A stretch of 64,000 nt of DNA from Geodermatophilus saharensis (GCF_900188205.1 NZ_FZOH01000010.1:147481-211480), one strand, 5' to 3'; shown: positions 8,035 to 17,004, counted from the first letter of the stretch. The notes: generated from the letters alone by a model not told the origin. Numbers and translations: made by a program.

Positions 8035-9207
8035 TCAGCCCAGCGACCGGACCCGGAACGGCAGGTCCAGCACGACGGTCCGGTCCCGCCGGACGGCCTC
8101 CTCGCCGTGGAGGGTGAAGGCCAGGGCGGCGGGCTCGTGGTGGAGGTCGTCGTGTGGCGTGCCGAGCCACACGCCGACGGTGTAGTCCCCGTGGGCCAGG
8201 ATCGGCGGGACGCTCAGCTCGACCTCGTACCGGCCGACGGGGAACCGGTGCTGTTGTGTGTGGCTCAGCGTCTCGTCGAAGACCTGGACGCCCCGGTCGT
8301 TCGTCACCGACACCGCGATGTCGAGCCCAATCCTCTCCTCGAGCACCTCGAAGCAGACGACGACGCGGAAGGGGTCCTCCCGGAACAGGGGCCGCTCCGC
8401 GCCGTCCACGGGGCGGACCTGCACCTCCAGGATGCGGCCGGCGGCAGACCCGCCCTGCAGCACGCTCGCCGTGGCGCCACCGAGGCCCGAGGTCAGGTAG
8501 CTCCTGACGATCGTGTTGGTCGGGCCCTCGTCCCGGACACGGCCGCCCTCGAGCCACAGCGCCCGCGGACACAGCCGCGCGAGCGCTCCCAGGTCGTGAC
8601 TGACGAACAGGACGGTCCGTCCCTCTGCCTCCGCCGTGGACATCCGCCTGAGGCACTTCCGCTGGAACTCCGCGTCACCGACCGCGAGGACCTCGTCGAC
8701 GATGAGGACGTCGGGCTCGAGGTGGGCGGCCACGGCGAAGGCGAGCCGCAGGTACATGCCGCTGGAGTAGCGCTTCACCGGCGTGTCCAGGAACCGCTCG
8801 GTACCCGCGAAGTCGACGATCTCGTCGAAACGGCGCGTGGTCTCCGCCCTGCTCATGCCGAGCACGGCGGCGTTGAGGTAGACGTTCTCGCGACCGGTGA
8901 GCTCGGGGTGGAAGCCAGTTCCCACCTCGAGGAGGGCGGCCACCCGTCCCCGGGTGCGGCTGCGGCCGAGCGTCGGCGTCGTGATCCGCATGAGGACCTT
9001 GAGCAGCGTGCTCTTCCCCGCCCCGTTCCGGCCGACGATCCCCAGCGCCTCGCCGTCGGCCAGGGTGAAGCTGACGTCCCGCAGCGACCAGAGCTCCCGC
9101 GACTCGGCGCGTCGGCGCGTCGCCAGCGCGGTCAGGGTCTCCCGGAAGTTGCGCTGCTCACCCAGGGTGTAGCGCTTGCTCACCCCCTCGACCTGGACGC
9201 GGTCCAC
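8035..9207 (-). CDS. Polysaccharide/teichoic acid ABC exporter ATPase with C-terminal sugar-binding-type domain (Wzt-like)
   Basis: ATP-binding subunit of an ABC-2 glycan exporter. Walker A GRNGAGKSTLLKVL, the ABC signature YSSGMYLRLAFAVA, Walker B DVLIVDEVLAVGD and the H-loop FVSHD are all present in the first 240 residues. The remaining 150 residues form a beta-rich extension like the Wzt C-terminal domain that recognises the finished chain end in E. coli O8/O9. Its GTG start directly follows the TGA of the permease gene without a gap. Together they should export a lipid-linked glycan made by the same operon. Confidence 0.88.
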   Translation of the reverse strand: MDRVQVEGVSKRYTLGEQRNFRETLTALATRRRAESRELWSLRDVSFTLADGEALGIVGRNGAGKSTLLKVLMRITTPTLGRSRTRGRVAALLEVGTGFHPELTGRENVYLNAAVLGMSRAETTRRFDEIVDFAGTERFLDTPVKRYSSGMYLRLAFAVAAHLEPDVLIVDEVLAVGDAEFQRKCLRRMSTAEAEGRTVLFVSHDLGALARLCPRALWLEGGRVRDEGPTNTIVRSYLTSGLGGATASVLQGGSAAGRILEVQVRPVDGAERPLFREDPFRVVVCFEVLEERIGLDIAVSVTNDRGVQVFDETLSHTQQHRFPVGRYEVELSVPPILAHGDYTVGVWLGTPHDDLHHEPAALAFTLHGEEAVRRDRTVVLDLPFRVRSLG

Positions 9208-10095
9208 TCAGATCACGTCCGCGAAGGTCCGTGCGGCCCGCTGGAAGTAGGCCACCCCGGCAACCGCGAGGACCAGCGCCACCGCGCCGGAGATGCCCAC
9301 GACCACGCCCGGCCACGGCGCTCCGGCCAGGACGAACCGGCCCGTCTCGACCGCTCCGACCACGGGGTTGAGGGCGTACAGGTAGCGGGCCGCTCCGTCG
9401 AGGGACGCGGACGAGTAGGCGATCGGGCTCAGGAACAGCAGCGCCTGCAGCGCCGTCGGGACGATCTGCCGGATGTCCCGGAAGCGCACGTTCAGCGCGG
9501 CGAGGAAGCAGAGGGGGCCGAAGGCGGTCAGGGCCAGCAGGACCAGCCAGACCGGGAGGAGCAACAGCGTCGGACCGGGGTGGACGCCGTAGGCGAAGCT
9601 GATGACCGCCAACAGGACCAGCCCGACGAGGAGGTCGACGAGCGGAGGCCCGAGGGCGGCCAGCGGTGCGGTCAGTCGCGGGAAGTACACCTTGGTGATG
9701 AGCGAGGTGTTGGCGACGAGCACCTCACTGCCCCGCGAGATGACCTGGGAGAGGTAGGCCCATCCCAGCAGGCCCGCGAGGGCGAACACCGGGTAGGGGA
9801 GTCCCTGGCTGTCGACGTCGGCCAGGCGGTCGAAGACCAGGGTGAACACCAGGACCGTGATGGCCGGCTGCAGGACCACCCAGGTCACGCCGATGACCGC
9901 CTGCTTGTAGCGGACCCGTAGGTCACGCAGGGTGAAGAACCACACGATCTCGCGGGCCCGCCACAGCTCGCCCCACGGCAGGAGCGTGCCGCCCTGGGCG
10001 GAGTTGACCGTCCACGGGGGCTCCGGGGTGGCGGCGGACACCCGCTCGACGTTACCGGCCGGTCTCGTCTCCTGCGGGTCGCGGGCGGGGATCAC
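9208..10095 (-). CDS. Polysaccharide/teichoic acid ABC exporter permease (Wzm/TagG-like)
   Basis: A 295-aa ABC-2 type membrane subunit with about six helices. The amphipathic entry WGELWRAREIVWFFTLRDL and VRYKQAVIGVTWVVLQP are the family hallmark just before the first helix. LNVRFRDIRQIVPTALQ and LFLSPIAYSSASL are the second conserved block. The gene is directly fused in layout to the ATPase gene (stop next to start), and the two would form the exporter. The start may be the GTG at 10095 or an internal GTG a few codons later. Confidence 0.87.
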   Translation of the reverse strand: MIPARDPQETRPAGNVERVSAATPEPPWTVNSAQGGTLLPWGELWRAREIVWFFTLRDLRVRYKQAVIGVTWVVLQPAITVLVFTLVFDRLADVDSQGLPYPVFALAGLLGWAYLSQVISRGSEVLVANTSLITKVYFPRLTAPLAALGPPLVDLLVGLVLLAVISFAYGVHPGPTLLLLPVWLVLLALTAFGPLCFLAALNVRFRDIRQIVPTALQALLFLSPIAYSSASLDGAARYLYALNPVVGAVETGRFVLAGAPWPGVVVGISGAVALVLAVAGVAYFQRAARTFADVI

Positions 10096-10113
10096 CCCCG
10101 GCCTGGTGAGAGG

Positions 10114-10809
10114 TCAGGAGCGCAGGCCCACCCGGGCGCCGACCACCATCGGGTAGTCCTCGTCCCACCGCTCCAGCACGTCCTCGTCGAGGTCCCGCAC
10201 CGCGAGCCCGAACAGGAAGGCCCGGGCCACCAAGCCGTTGCCGAAGCCCACGCACTCCACCTCCGCGTCGGGGGGCGCCGCCTCGGCGAGCAGGTCCCGC
10301 AGGCCCGCCGGGGTCCAGCGCCAGCGGTCCCAGGAGTCGGCGAGACGGCTCAGGGTCGGCACGGTCACCAGGAGTGAGCCCCCCGGCTTCACGGCGGCGA
10401 GCAGGTTGCGCAGGGCGTCGAGCGGACGCGGGACCAGCTGCAGCGTCTGGGTCACGACGGCCGCGTCGTAGGTGGCCGGACGGAGGGTGGCGGCCTCGCA
10501 GACGTCCCCCACCACCGTCGCGTGCGGGTTGTCGGCGTCGATGTCGAGGACGTCGACCGACGAGGCGCCGAGCCGGCTGGCGTAGAGGTCCTCCTTGACC
10601 TCGAGCACGTGACCGTGGACCAGGTGAGCCCGCTCGGTCAGGAACCTCTCGATGTACCACCGGTCGACCGGCGTCCCCCGGGCCGAACCCCACTCGGACA
10701 GTGGCTCCGTGCGGCGCAGGTCGCCGAACCGGGCGCGGGTGACGGCACGGCGCACGGCGCGGGGGACGTACGGGCGCAGGGCCCGGGGCAGGTTCGGCGC
10801 GGAGCTCAC
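10114..10809 (-). CDS. Class I SAM-dependent methyltransferase
   Basis: A 231-aa protein with a methyltransferase type 11-like core: GHVLEVKEDLYASRLG in motif I position, DVLDIDADNPHATVVGD, then the post-motif YDAAVVTQTLQLVPRPLDAL and VKPGGSLLVTVPT. The classical GxGxG glycines are partly replaced, as is common among sugar- or lipid-modifying methyltransferases next to glycosyltransferases. The N-terminus LRPYVPRAVRRA resembles relatives in other polysaccharide loci. It lies 11 nt after the deacetylase and 18 nt before the permease, so it probably modifies the exported glycan, perhaps at its end. Confidence 0.75.
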   Translation of the reverse strand: MSSAPNLPRALRPYVPRAVRRAVTRARFGDLRRTEPLSEWGSARGTPVDRWYIERFLTERAHLVHGHVLEVKEDLYASRLGASSVDVLDIDADNPHATVVGDVCEAATLRPATYDAAVVTQTLQLVPRPLDALRNLLAAVKPGGSLLVTVPTLSRLADSWDRWRWTPAGLRDLLAEAAPPDAEVECVGFGNGLVARAFLFGLAVRDLDEDVLERWDEDYPMVVGARVGLRS

Positions 10810-10820
10810 GGCAGCGGAGG

Positions 10821-11717
10821 CTACCGGCGCGACAGGGTCTGCGAGATCCGGGCGGCGAACTCGTCACCCTCCCAGTCGCGCACGTGGAGACGGGGGAGGA
10901 GGTGAGGACGGCTGCGGCGTCCGACGACCCCCGGTGAGGTGGTGCACGCCAGGACGCAGCCGGCCTCCTCGACGAGCCGCGGTGCCCGTGATCCCACGGC
11001 GTCCGGGACGCCGAAGGGATAGGCGAAGGTCCGGACGGGCCGGTGCAGGAGGGTCGAGAGGTCCTCGACGGAGCCCAGGATCTCCGCGCGCTGCAGGTGC
11101 TCGGGCTGCCCCCCGAGCTGCACGTGGGTCCGGGTGTGGGCCCCGATCTCCTGCAGGGGGAGTGCGGCCAGCTCGCGCAGCTGCTCCACCGTCATCGTCA
11201 GGTCGTCCTGAGCCGGCGCGGGAGCGCCCATCCGGTCGACCAGCTCGTCGACGGTGGCCTCGAGCTCCTCCGGCGGGAGCGGTCGGAGGCGGGTGTGCAG
11301 GAACCGCATGGCCGTCCTCCGGGCGTCGGCGCCGCGCAGGTCGAGCCAGTGGTCGCGCCCCGAGATCCGCACGTCGACGGAGTCCCGCAGAGGGTGGGGG
11401 CCGAGCAGGGCCTCGATGAGGCGGTCCCACCAGAACCGGCGCTGACCGAGCCGGCCGGCGGTGATGAACCAGGTGGCGGGCAGCTGGGCGGCGGCCAGCA
11501 TCGGCGCGGCCACGGTCGCGTTGTCGGCGTAGCCGTCGTCGAAGGTGACCGCAATGCCTCCCGCCGAGTGGCGCGCGGTGACGTCCTCGACCGGCACGGT
11601 CCTGCGCAGGGAGGACAGGTGCTCGACGTGGGCGGCGAACCTGTCCGGGTGGACGGCGAGCTCGAAGGGGTCGTGCGGGATGTCGGCCACCCGGTGGTAC
11701 ATGAGGATCACGCTCAT
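10821..11717 (-). CDS. Polysaccharide deacetylase (NodB homology, CE4)
   Basis: A 298-aa carbohydrate esterase 4 family protein. The start MSVILMYHRVADIPHDPFEL is typical. NodB motif 1 is TFDDGYADN, with the catalytic Asp and metal Asp. Motif 2 is HTRTH with the two metal histidines. FAYPFGVPD corresponds to motif 3. No signal peptide is seen, so it should act in the cytoplasm on a lipid-linked or nucleotide-linked N-acetyl sugar, as in O-antigen loci. The ATG overlaps the previous gene's stop as ATGA, which argues for translational coupling. Confidence 0.87.
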   Translation of the reverse strand: MSVILMYHRVADIPHDPFELAVHPDRFAAHVEHLSSLRRTVPVEDVTARHSAGGIAVTFDDGYADNATVAAPMLAAAQLPATWFITAGRLGQRRFWWDRLIEALLGPHPLRDSVDVRISGRDHWLDLRGADARRTAMRFLHTRLRPLPPEELEATVDELVDRMGAPAPAQDDLTMTVEQLRELAALPLQEIGAHTRTHVQLGGQPEHLQRAEILGSVEDLSTLLHRPVRTFAYPFGVPDAVGSRAPRLVEEAGCVLACTTSPGVVGRRSRPHLLPRLHVRDWEGDEFAARISQTLSRR

Positions 11718-12202
11718 CCGGGCACCCGGCCCACGACCACGCGGACACCCCGGGAGCCCGTGCAGTGCTCGATCTCCGTGCCGGGGGCAGCTGCGGGCTC
11801 CCCCGGCGGGCGCCCGACGACCACCACGACCCCGCCCGGGAGACACGCGCCGCCGGCCGCGACCAGCCGGTCGTGGGTCGGGTCGGTGTCCGTGACGACG
11901 ACGCAGTGCCACCGCCTGGGCAGGCTGGCTGCGCCCTCGGCTCGCGAGACCACGGTGACGCTCGGGTCGTCCGGGTTGGTGCCCACCACGTCGAGCGCGG
12001 TGCCCGGGAGGGCCTGACGGACGACGTGCGGCGGGCCGACGACCAGCGGCCGCCCCCGGTCGCGGAGCACCGCGCGCAGCAGCCTCCTGGTCCGGGCGGT
12101 GCGCCCCACGGGGAGACCGGGGTCCCTGTCGAGCCGGCGCATCAGCCGTCCGGCGGCCGCGACGGGGTGCCGGACGATCCACGCCGCTCTCGCCCGGTTC
12201 AC
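11714..12202 (-). CDS. Degenerate methyltransferase-like protein (162 aa)
   Basis: Small protein whose start (GTG 12202) overlaps the preceding GT2 stop as GTGA and whose stop overlaps the deacetylase ATG. Residues 40-135 look like half a Rossmann-type methyltransferase: RPLVVGPPHVV in the motif I place, LDVVGTNPDD in the acidic-strand place, then LPRRWHCVVVTDTDP and CLPGGVVVVVG. The SAM-binding glycine loop is missing, so catalysis is doubtful. A comparable domain is fused to the C-terminus of the GT2 protein at 5581-7062. Function unknown; a scaffold or relic role is possible. Confidence 0.62.
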   Translation of the reverse strand: MNRARAAWIVRHPVAAAGRLMRRLDRDPGLPVGRTARTRRLLRAVLRDRGRPLVVGPPHVVRQALPGTALDVVGTNPDDPSVTVVSRAEGAASLPRRWHCVVVTDTDPTHDRLVAAGGACLPGGVVVVVGRPPGEPAAAPGTEIEHCTGSRGVRVVVGRVPG

Positions 12203-13155
12203 CGTGGCCGCCGCCGGATCCTCGAGGGGACGACCCCGTAGGCCAGGGACAGCGCGCGGGCGCCCAGGGGCTGGTCCTTCGTGCGGAGGGCAGCGAGCAC
12301 GAGGCGCCGGCGGCGGGGGTCCCGGGACTGCCTGGCGAACCTCGCCGCCGACACCCGCCACTCCCTCTCGGTCCGGGCGAGGACGGCGGCGTGCCGCTCG
12401 TCGGAGAGGAGCGGCCGGGCCCGCTCCAGGACCGCGAGGACGCCGAGGGCGAGGTCGACCTTGCGGTTGCTGAGGCTGCCGGTGCGCCTCCGGTACTCGT
12501 AGAGCGGCACGTCCACCATCCCGGCGCGGTGCCCGCGGTGGATGAGGCGCAGCCAGAGGTCCCAGTCCTCGGCCCACCGGGCTACGGGGTCGTAGCCGCC
12601 GACCTCGGCCAGTGCCCGCGCGCGGACCGCGCCGGCCCCGAAGACGAAGTTCTCCCGGAGGATGTACTCCTCCTGGTCGTCCACCTCGAAGTGCCGCAGC
12701 CCGTAGTAGCTGGCCGGATCGGGCCGACCGTCCTGCGTGACCCAGGCGTCGGTGGTGACGATGCTCAGGTCGGGGCGTGCCGCCGCGGCCTCGGTGAGCG
12801 CCGCGGCCCGTCCGGGCAGCCACACGTCGTCGGCGTCGAGGAGGCCGAGGAGCTCGCCCCGGGCCGCGGCCGCCGCGCGGTTCCGGGCGGTCGCCAGCCC
12901 CCGGTTCGGTCCGCGGACGACCCGGACGCGCTCGCCGAACCCGGCGAGGACGCCGGTCAGGTCGTCCTCGGACCCGTCGTCGCTGACGACCACCTCCAGG
13001 GGAGCGGGCAGCTGGGTCAGCACCGACTCGAGCGCCTCCCCGATGGTGTCGGCGGCGTTGTAGGCCGGGATCAGCACCGAGAGGGTCGGCAGGGGTCCGG
13101 GGTCGACGGGTGCCGCGGGTGCCGGTGCGCGGAGGTGGGAGAGCCAGTCGGTCAC
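12199..13155 (-). CDS. Family 2 glycosyltransferase
   Basis: A 318-aa GT-A transferase: LSVLIPAYNAADTIGEAL, VVVSDDGSEDDL, the metal-binding LLGLLDADDVWLPGR, and the acidic pair in WAEDWDLWLRL (ED motif near residue 195). Predicted inverting enzyme of the cytoplasmic face. The GTG start at 13155 overlaps the stop of a 71-aa frame (GTGA) and the stop overlaps the next gene, so it sits in a coupled chain. Donor and acceptor cannot be inferred. Confidence 0.86.
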   Translation of the reverse strand: MTDWLSHLRAPAPAAPVDPGPLPTLSVLIPAYNAADTIGEALESVLTQLPAPLEVVVSDDGSEDDLTGVLAGFGERVRVVRGPNRGLATARNRAAAAARGELLGLLDADDVWLPGRAAALTEAAAARPDLSIVTTDAWVTQDGRPDPASYYGLRHFEVDDQEEYILRENFVFGAGAVRARALAEVGGYDPVARWAEDWDLWLRLIHRGHRAGMVDVPLYEYRRRTGSLSNRKVDLALGVLAVLERARPLLSDERHAAVLARTEREWRVSAARFARQSRDPRRRRLVLAALRTKDQPLGARALSLAYGVVPSRIRRRPR

Positions 13156-13367
13156 CGGGCTGGTCCCGCGGCGGACGCCCCACGGGCCGGGTCGGGCGAG
13201 GACACCGTCACGCCGGCAGGGGCTGACGCAGCGGTGTCCGTCCTGCTCACGGGGGGCAGGGTCGCAGCCCTGACGGCACGGGGCAAACGAGGACGGTCGG
13301 CCGGTGTGTCCGCGTCGGCCCTGGGGCGCGGGCCCGCTCCGGCCGCACCGCTGCCGCCGGGGGTCAT
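13152..13367 (-). CDS. Possible small Pro/Ala/Arg-rich protein (71 aa) coupled between two glycosyltransferases
   Basis: The frame starts with ATG at 13367, overlapping the upstream GT2 stop as ATGA, and ends with TGA at 13152, overlapping the downstream GT2 start as GTGA. It fills exactly the 208-nt gap that would otherwise break a chain of 4-nt overlaps. The product (MTPGGSGAAGAG at the start, RGASAAGPAR at the end) is low-complexity and predicted disordered, with no family I recognise. Open frames arise easily by chance in such GC-rich DNA, so only the double overlap supports it. Confidence 0.45.
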   Translation of the reverse strand: MTPGGSGAAGAGPRPRADADTPADRPRLPRAVRAATLPPVSRTDTAASAPAGVTVSSPDPARGASAAGPAR

Positions 13368-14434
13368 CGACCGGCCGGGTTCCCGCCCACCCGGTGACGC
13401 AGGGACTGCGGCACCAGCAGCTCCGGCGCGACCACCGCTGCCCGTGCACGGTCGAGGAGTCCCGCCGTCCGCCGCCCCAGCGAGCGCCGGAAGCTCCCGC
13501 GCCGGAGGAGCAGCCGGCCCTCCTCCGCACGGCCGAGGGCGGCAGCCTCGACCCGGGCGGCTCGCCAGCACGACGACGCGATCCCGGAGTACCCCGCGCG
13601 CTCGTAGGTCTCCGCCGCCCAGGAGTACGCGTCCAGGTGACGCCGTCGCAGGTCGGGTACGCCGACGCCGTGCGCGACGAGCAGCGCCTCGTCGATGCGC
13701 TCGAGGTCCTCGGCGGGGTCGGGAGCGCCGGTGGCGCGCACGGACGCCGCCCACAGCGCCGCGGCCGACGCCGTCGCCTGTGCCCGCAGGGCGACGAAGC
13801 CGGACTGCGCACCGTGGACGCGGTAGTCGATGAGCGGCTCGGGGAGGTTGTCGACCTCGGAGTGCTCCGCGATGCGCAGCCAGAGGTCGAGGTCCTCCGC
13901 CGGCTCCAGCTGGGGCCGGTAGCCGCCGGCGGTGTCGTATGCCGACCGGCGCATCACGACGCTGGGGTGGAAGAAGACGTTGCCGTGGCGGAGCTCCCGG
14001 GCCACGGCCGGCCCGGACGGTGCGACCTCGACGCGGAAGACCCGTCCCGCGTCGTCGACGTAGCGCGCCCCCGTCCCGAGGAGGCCGAGGGCGGGGCGGG
14101 CACGGAAGGCCTCGAGCTGACGACGCAGCCGGTCCGGTGCCGCGCGGTCGTCGGCGTCGAGGCGGGCCAGGTACGGGGCCGCGGCCAGGTCCACCCCCTC
14201 CCTCAGGGCTCTGGCGACACCCCCCGGCTCGTTGCGGCGGTGGGCGCGGACGCGGGGATCGCGTTCCTGCCAGGCGTGCAGGATGCCCGGCGTCGCGTCC
14301 GACGAGCCGTCGTCGACGACGACCAGCTCGAGCTCTCGCAGGGTCTGGGACAGCACGCTGGCGATCGCCTCGTCCAGGTACCGGGCGCCGTCCCGGACCG
14401 GCATGACCACCGACACGAGTGGTTCCGCGGTCAC
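13364..14434 (-). CDS. Family 2 glycosyltransferase
   Basis: A 356-aa GT-A enzyme: PLVSVVMPVRDGARYLDEAI, LVVVDDGSSDATPG, the DxD region YLARLDADDRAAPDRL and the acid pair in EPAEDLDLWLRIAEHS. HGNVFFHPSVVMRRSAY is typical of rhamnosyl- or galactosyltransferase-like members. The C-terminal 120 residues are helical and arginine-rich. GTG at 14434 overlaps the stop of the upstream GT4 gene (GTGA). It probably adds one sugar of the glycan exported by the ABC transporter of this operon. Confidence 0.86.
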   Translation of the reverse strand: MTAEPLVSVVMPVRDGARYLDEAIASVLSQTLRELELVVVDDGSSDATPGILHAWQERDPRVRAHRRNEPGGVARALREGVDLAAAPYLARLDADDRAAPDRLRRQLEAFRARPALGLLGTGARYVDDAGRVFRVEVAPSGPAVARELRHGNVFFHPSVVMRRSAYDTAGGYRPQLEPAEDLDLWLRIAEHSEVDNLPEPLIDYRVHGAQSGFVALRAQATASAAALWAASVRATGAPDPAEDLERIDEALLVAHGVGVPDLRRRHLDAYSWAAETYERAGYSGIASSCWRAARVEAAALGRAEEGRLLLRRGSFRRSLGRRTAGLLDRARAAVVAPELLVPQSLRHRVGGNPAGR

Positions 14435-15528
14435 GGCCGCCGGCTCCGGAGGCCGCCACGGTGCGGCCGGGTCACCGCGGTCTCGTACAGCTCCAGCATC
14501 GAGGTGGCCATCAGCCGCACGTCGTGGCGTTCTTCGACGAGAGCGCGGCCCCGTGCCCCCAGGGAGGTCCGGGCAGCCGGGTCGTCGAGCAGGTGCCGGA
14601 GGGCCTCGGCAAGCGCGTGTGGCTGCTCGGGGGGCACGACGAGGACGGCCTCACCGAGGGCGCTGCGCACCTGACCGACGTCGGTGGCGATGCAGGGGAT
14701 CCCCAGCGCCATCGCCTCCAGGAGGGCGAAGGGGAGGCCCTCCCGGCGTGAGGACAGGCAGAACACGCCGAGCTCCTGCAGGAAGGCGGCCGTGTCGACG
14801 ACGTCGCCGACGAAGGACACGGGGAGGCCCCGTGCGCGGGACTCCAGCTCGGCGCGTTCCGGTCCCTCCCCTCCGATCCGGAGGTGGACCGGCGGATCCC
14901 GGTGGTCGACGAGCGCGAAGGCGTCCACGAGGACGTCGAAGGCCTTCTCCTTGACCAGGCGGCCGAGGCTGCCGACACGGATCCCGTCGCCTCCGGCGTC
15001 GGGGCGCCCCGGCGGCACGTCCGGCACCGGCACCCCGTTGAGGGCGACCCGGACCCGGGCCGGAGGGACGCGGAGGCTGTCCACCAGGATGTCGCGGGTC
15101 TGGTCCGAGACGGCGACCACCGTGTGCACGCCCCGGTACAGCAGCGGCAGCAGCCGTACCTGCGTCCGGCTCCGCACCGGTTCGGGGGAGTGCACGGTGG
15201 CGAGGGGGACGGCTCCGCTCAGCCGGGCGGCGAGGAGGCCGTAGCGGTTGTTCACGGGGGTGGACTGGTTGACGTGGACGACGTCGGGCTCGGTCGCCCG
15301 CACCGCCGCCACCAGCCGGGCCAGGCCCCGGAGATCGGCCTTGCGGCCGACCCCGTCGACCGTGTGCAGCTCCGTCCCGGCCGGCAGGGCGTCGAGGAGA
15401 CGCTGGGGCACCGGCCGCGGGGTGACCACCACGGGCCGCACCCGGCCGACGAGCTCCCGCACGAGGCGCGCGACGTAGGTCTCGGCCCCGCCCCAGACGG
15501 TCGAGTCCAGCACGTAGGTCACGCGCAC
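14431..15528 (-). CDS. Family 4 glycosyltransferase
   Basis: A 365-aa retaining GT-B enzyme and the first gene of the minus-strand operon. The N-terminal domain shows DSTVWGGAETYVARLVREL and DVVHVNQSTPVNN. The C-terminal domain shows VGSLGRLVKEKAFDVLVDAF, GGEGPERAELE and the E-x7-E motif REGLPFALLEAMALG. The GTG at 15528 was chosen because family similarity begins there; the frame stays open upstream, but the sequence there is antisense noise. It faces a divergent glycosyltransferase across 205 nt. Confidence 0.87.
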   Translation of the reverse strand: MRVTYVLDSTVWGGAETYVARLVRELVGRVRPVVVTPRPVPQRLLDALPAGTELHTVDGVGRKADLRGLARLVAAVRATEPDVVHVNQSTPVNNRYGLLAARLSGAVPLATVHSPEPVRSRTQVRLLPLLYRGVHTVVAVSDQTRDILVDSLRVPPARVRVALNGVPVPDVPPGRPDAGGDGIRVGSLGRLVKEKAFDVLVDAFALVDHRDPPVHLRIGGEGPERAELESRARGLPVSFVGDVVDTAAFLQELGVFCLSSRREGLPFALLEAMALGIPCIATDVGQVRSALGEAVLVVPPEQPHALAEALRHLLDDPAARTSLGARGRALVEERHDVRLMATSMLELYETAVTRPHRGGLRSRRP

Positions 15529-15733
15529 GACGGCCGTCCGGTCCTGAGCGGTGCCGCGACCACGGTGGGGGCTCCGGTCATCGGGGCAGGCTCGCAGCCC
15601 CGGGGTCGACCGGCAACCAGACCGGGGGCGACGACGGTGCGGCGTCCCCCGGTCGACGGACCGGGAGCCGCGGACGGCAGCCGGACCCGGTCCGGGGCTG
15701 CCCGGAGCGGCCGGGCAGGAGAAGGTGGCCCCC
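15529..15733. other. Divergent intergenic region between two glycosyltransferase operons
   Basis: About 205 nt separating the starts of the minus-strand GT4 (15528) and the plus-strand glycosyltransferase (15734). It must hold both promoters. I see no clear TAnnnT box at a leaderless distance. On the plus side AGGAGAAGGTGG (15717-15728) is a good Shine-Dalgarno for the gene at 15734. Confidence 0.4.
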
Positions 15734-16927
15734 GTGGAGGTCGTCAGCATCTCGACGCACGCGCCCTACGACGGGATCCCGCACGCGGGCGGTGAGTTCT
15801 ACGGCCGGCACGCCCAGCTGCTCTCGGAGTCCCACGGGCTGACCGTCGTCTGCCCGTGGACACCGGCGAACGAGGCAGCGCTGCAGCGGCCGGCGCGGGG
15901 TTCCTACCGTCGGGTCGTCGTCACCCCGCCGTCACGCCGGCGCCGTCAGGACAGGCGGACCCTGGCCACCAGAGCGCTGCCCTTCCTGACGCGCGGTCCG
16001 TTCCTGCGCGCCCTCCTCGGGGACCCGGACCTGAGGGCGCTGCTGCAGCGGGCCGACCGCATCGAGCTGCAGTGGTTCGACATGGTCGTGCTGGCACCCC
16101 GCCTGCGCCGCGCCCTGCCGGGCACGCCGCTGACCGGGGTGTTCCACGACGTGGTCTCCCAGGGGCACCTGCGGATGCTCACCAGTTCCGGGGCGCCGGT
16201 CAGCCGTCGGCTGCTGGCCCTGGTCCGGCTGGTCCTGTCCGTGCCGCTGGAGTGGCGGGCGGTGCGGGCCCTGCGCACCGCGGTGGTCCTGAGCGACAAG
16301 GACCGGGTGCTGCTGGAGCGGCGAGGAGCCGGGGACCGCGTGGTGGTCCTGCCACCGGCGCTGGACGAGCCGGACATGCCCGCGTCCCCACGGGAGAGGC
16401 CGCCGGCCATCCCGGAGGTGCTGTTCGTCGGGGCCATGTGGCGCCCCGAGAACACCGACGCAGCGTCCTGGTTGCTCCGGGAGGTGTGGCCCCGGGTGAG
16501 GGACCGGGTTCCCGGAGCGAGGCTCACCATCGCGGGGGCGAACCCCACGGCCGCGCTACGCCGGCAGGCGGAGGCGGTCGCGGGGGTCGAGCTCACGGGG
16601 CAGGTCGAGTCGCTGGCGCCCTGCTACCGGAGAGCGTCCGTCGCGGTCTCCCCGATGCGGCTGGGTGCGGGTGTCAAGCTCAAGGGCGTGGTCGCCATGC
16701 TCTGGGGCGTCCCGGTGGTGGCGACGACCGTGGGAGCGGAGGGCATCGAGGGTCAGGACGTGTTCGTGGCCGTCGAGGACGACGCCGCGGCGTTCGCCTC
16801 CGCGGTCGCCCGTGTCCTGACCGATCCGGGGCCGGCGCTCGAGGTCGCCGCCCGGGCGCACGCCTGGTCGCACGCCCGATACTCGTCACAGGGACACCGG
16901 CGGGTGCTGCAGGCGCTCTATCCCTAG
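15734..16927 (+). CDS. Glycosyltransferase (GT4/GT1-like)
   Basis: A GT-B enzyme of about 397 aa. HAPYDGIPHAGGEFYGRHA at the N-terminus is the acceptor-side glycine loop. FVGAMWRPENTDAASWLL, LTIAGANPTAALRR and VSPMRLGAGVKLKGVVAMLW followed by GVPVVATTVGAEGI are typical of the 'glycosyl transferase 1_4' group. GTG 15734 is preferred over GTG 15725 because AAGGTGG lies 5 nt upstream of it. First gene of the plus-strand block leading to the CDP-ribitol-type enzyme and the flippase. Confidence 0.83.
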   Translation: MEVVSISTHAPYDGIPHAGGEFYGRHAQLLSESHGLTVVCPWTPANEAALQRPARGSYRRVVVTPPSRRRRQDRRTLATRALPFLTRGPFLRALLGDPDLRALLQRADRIELQWFDMVVLAPRLRRALPGTPLTGVFHDVVSQGHLRMLTSSGAPVSRRLLALVRLVLSVPLEWRAVRALRTAVVLSDKDRVLLERRGAGDRVVVLPPALDEPDMPASPRERPPAIPEVLFVGAMWRPENTDAASWLLREVWPRVRDRVPGARLTIAGANPTAALRRQAEAVAGVELTGQVESLAPCYRRASVAVSPMRLGAGVKLKGVVAMLWGVPVVATTVGAEGIEGQDVFVAVEDDAAAFASAVARVLTDPGPALEVAARAHAWSHARYSSQGHRRVLQALYP

Positions 16928-17004
16928 GGACCCGCGGGCCCTCACGAGGGAGCGTGCACGGGCCGGCGCGCGTCGGGTTACGGTCCGCACGTGGTGGTCC
17001 GGGC

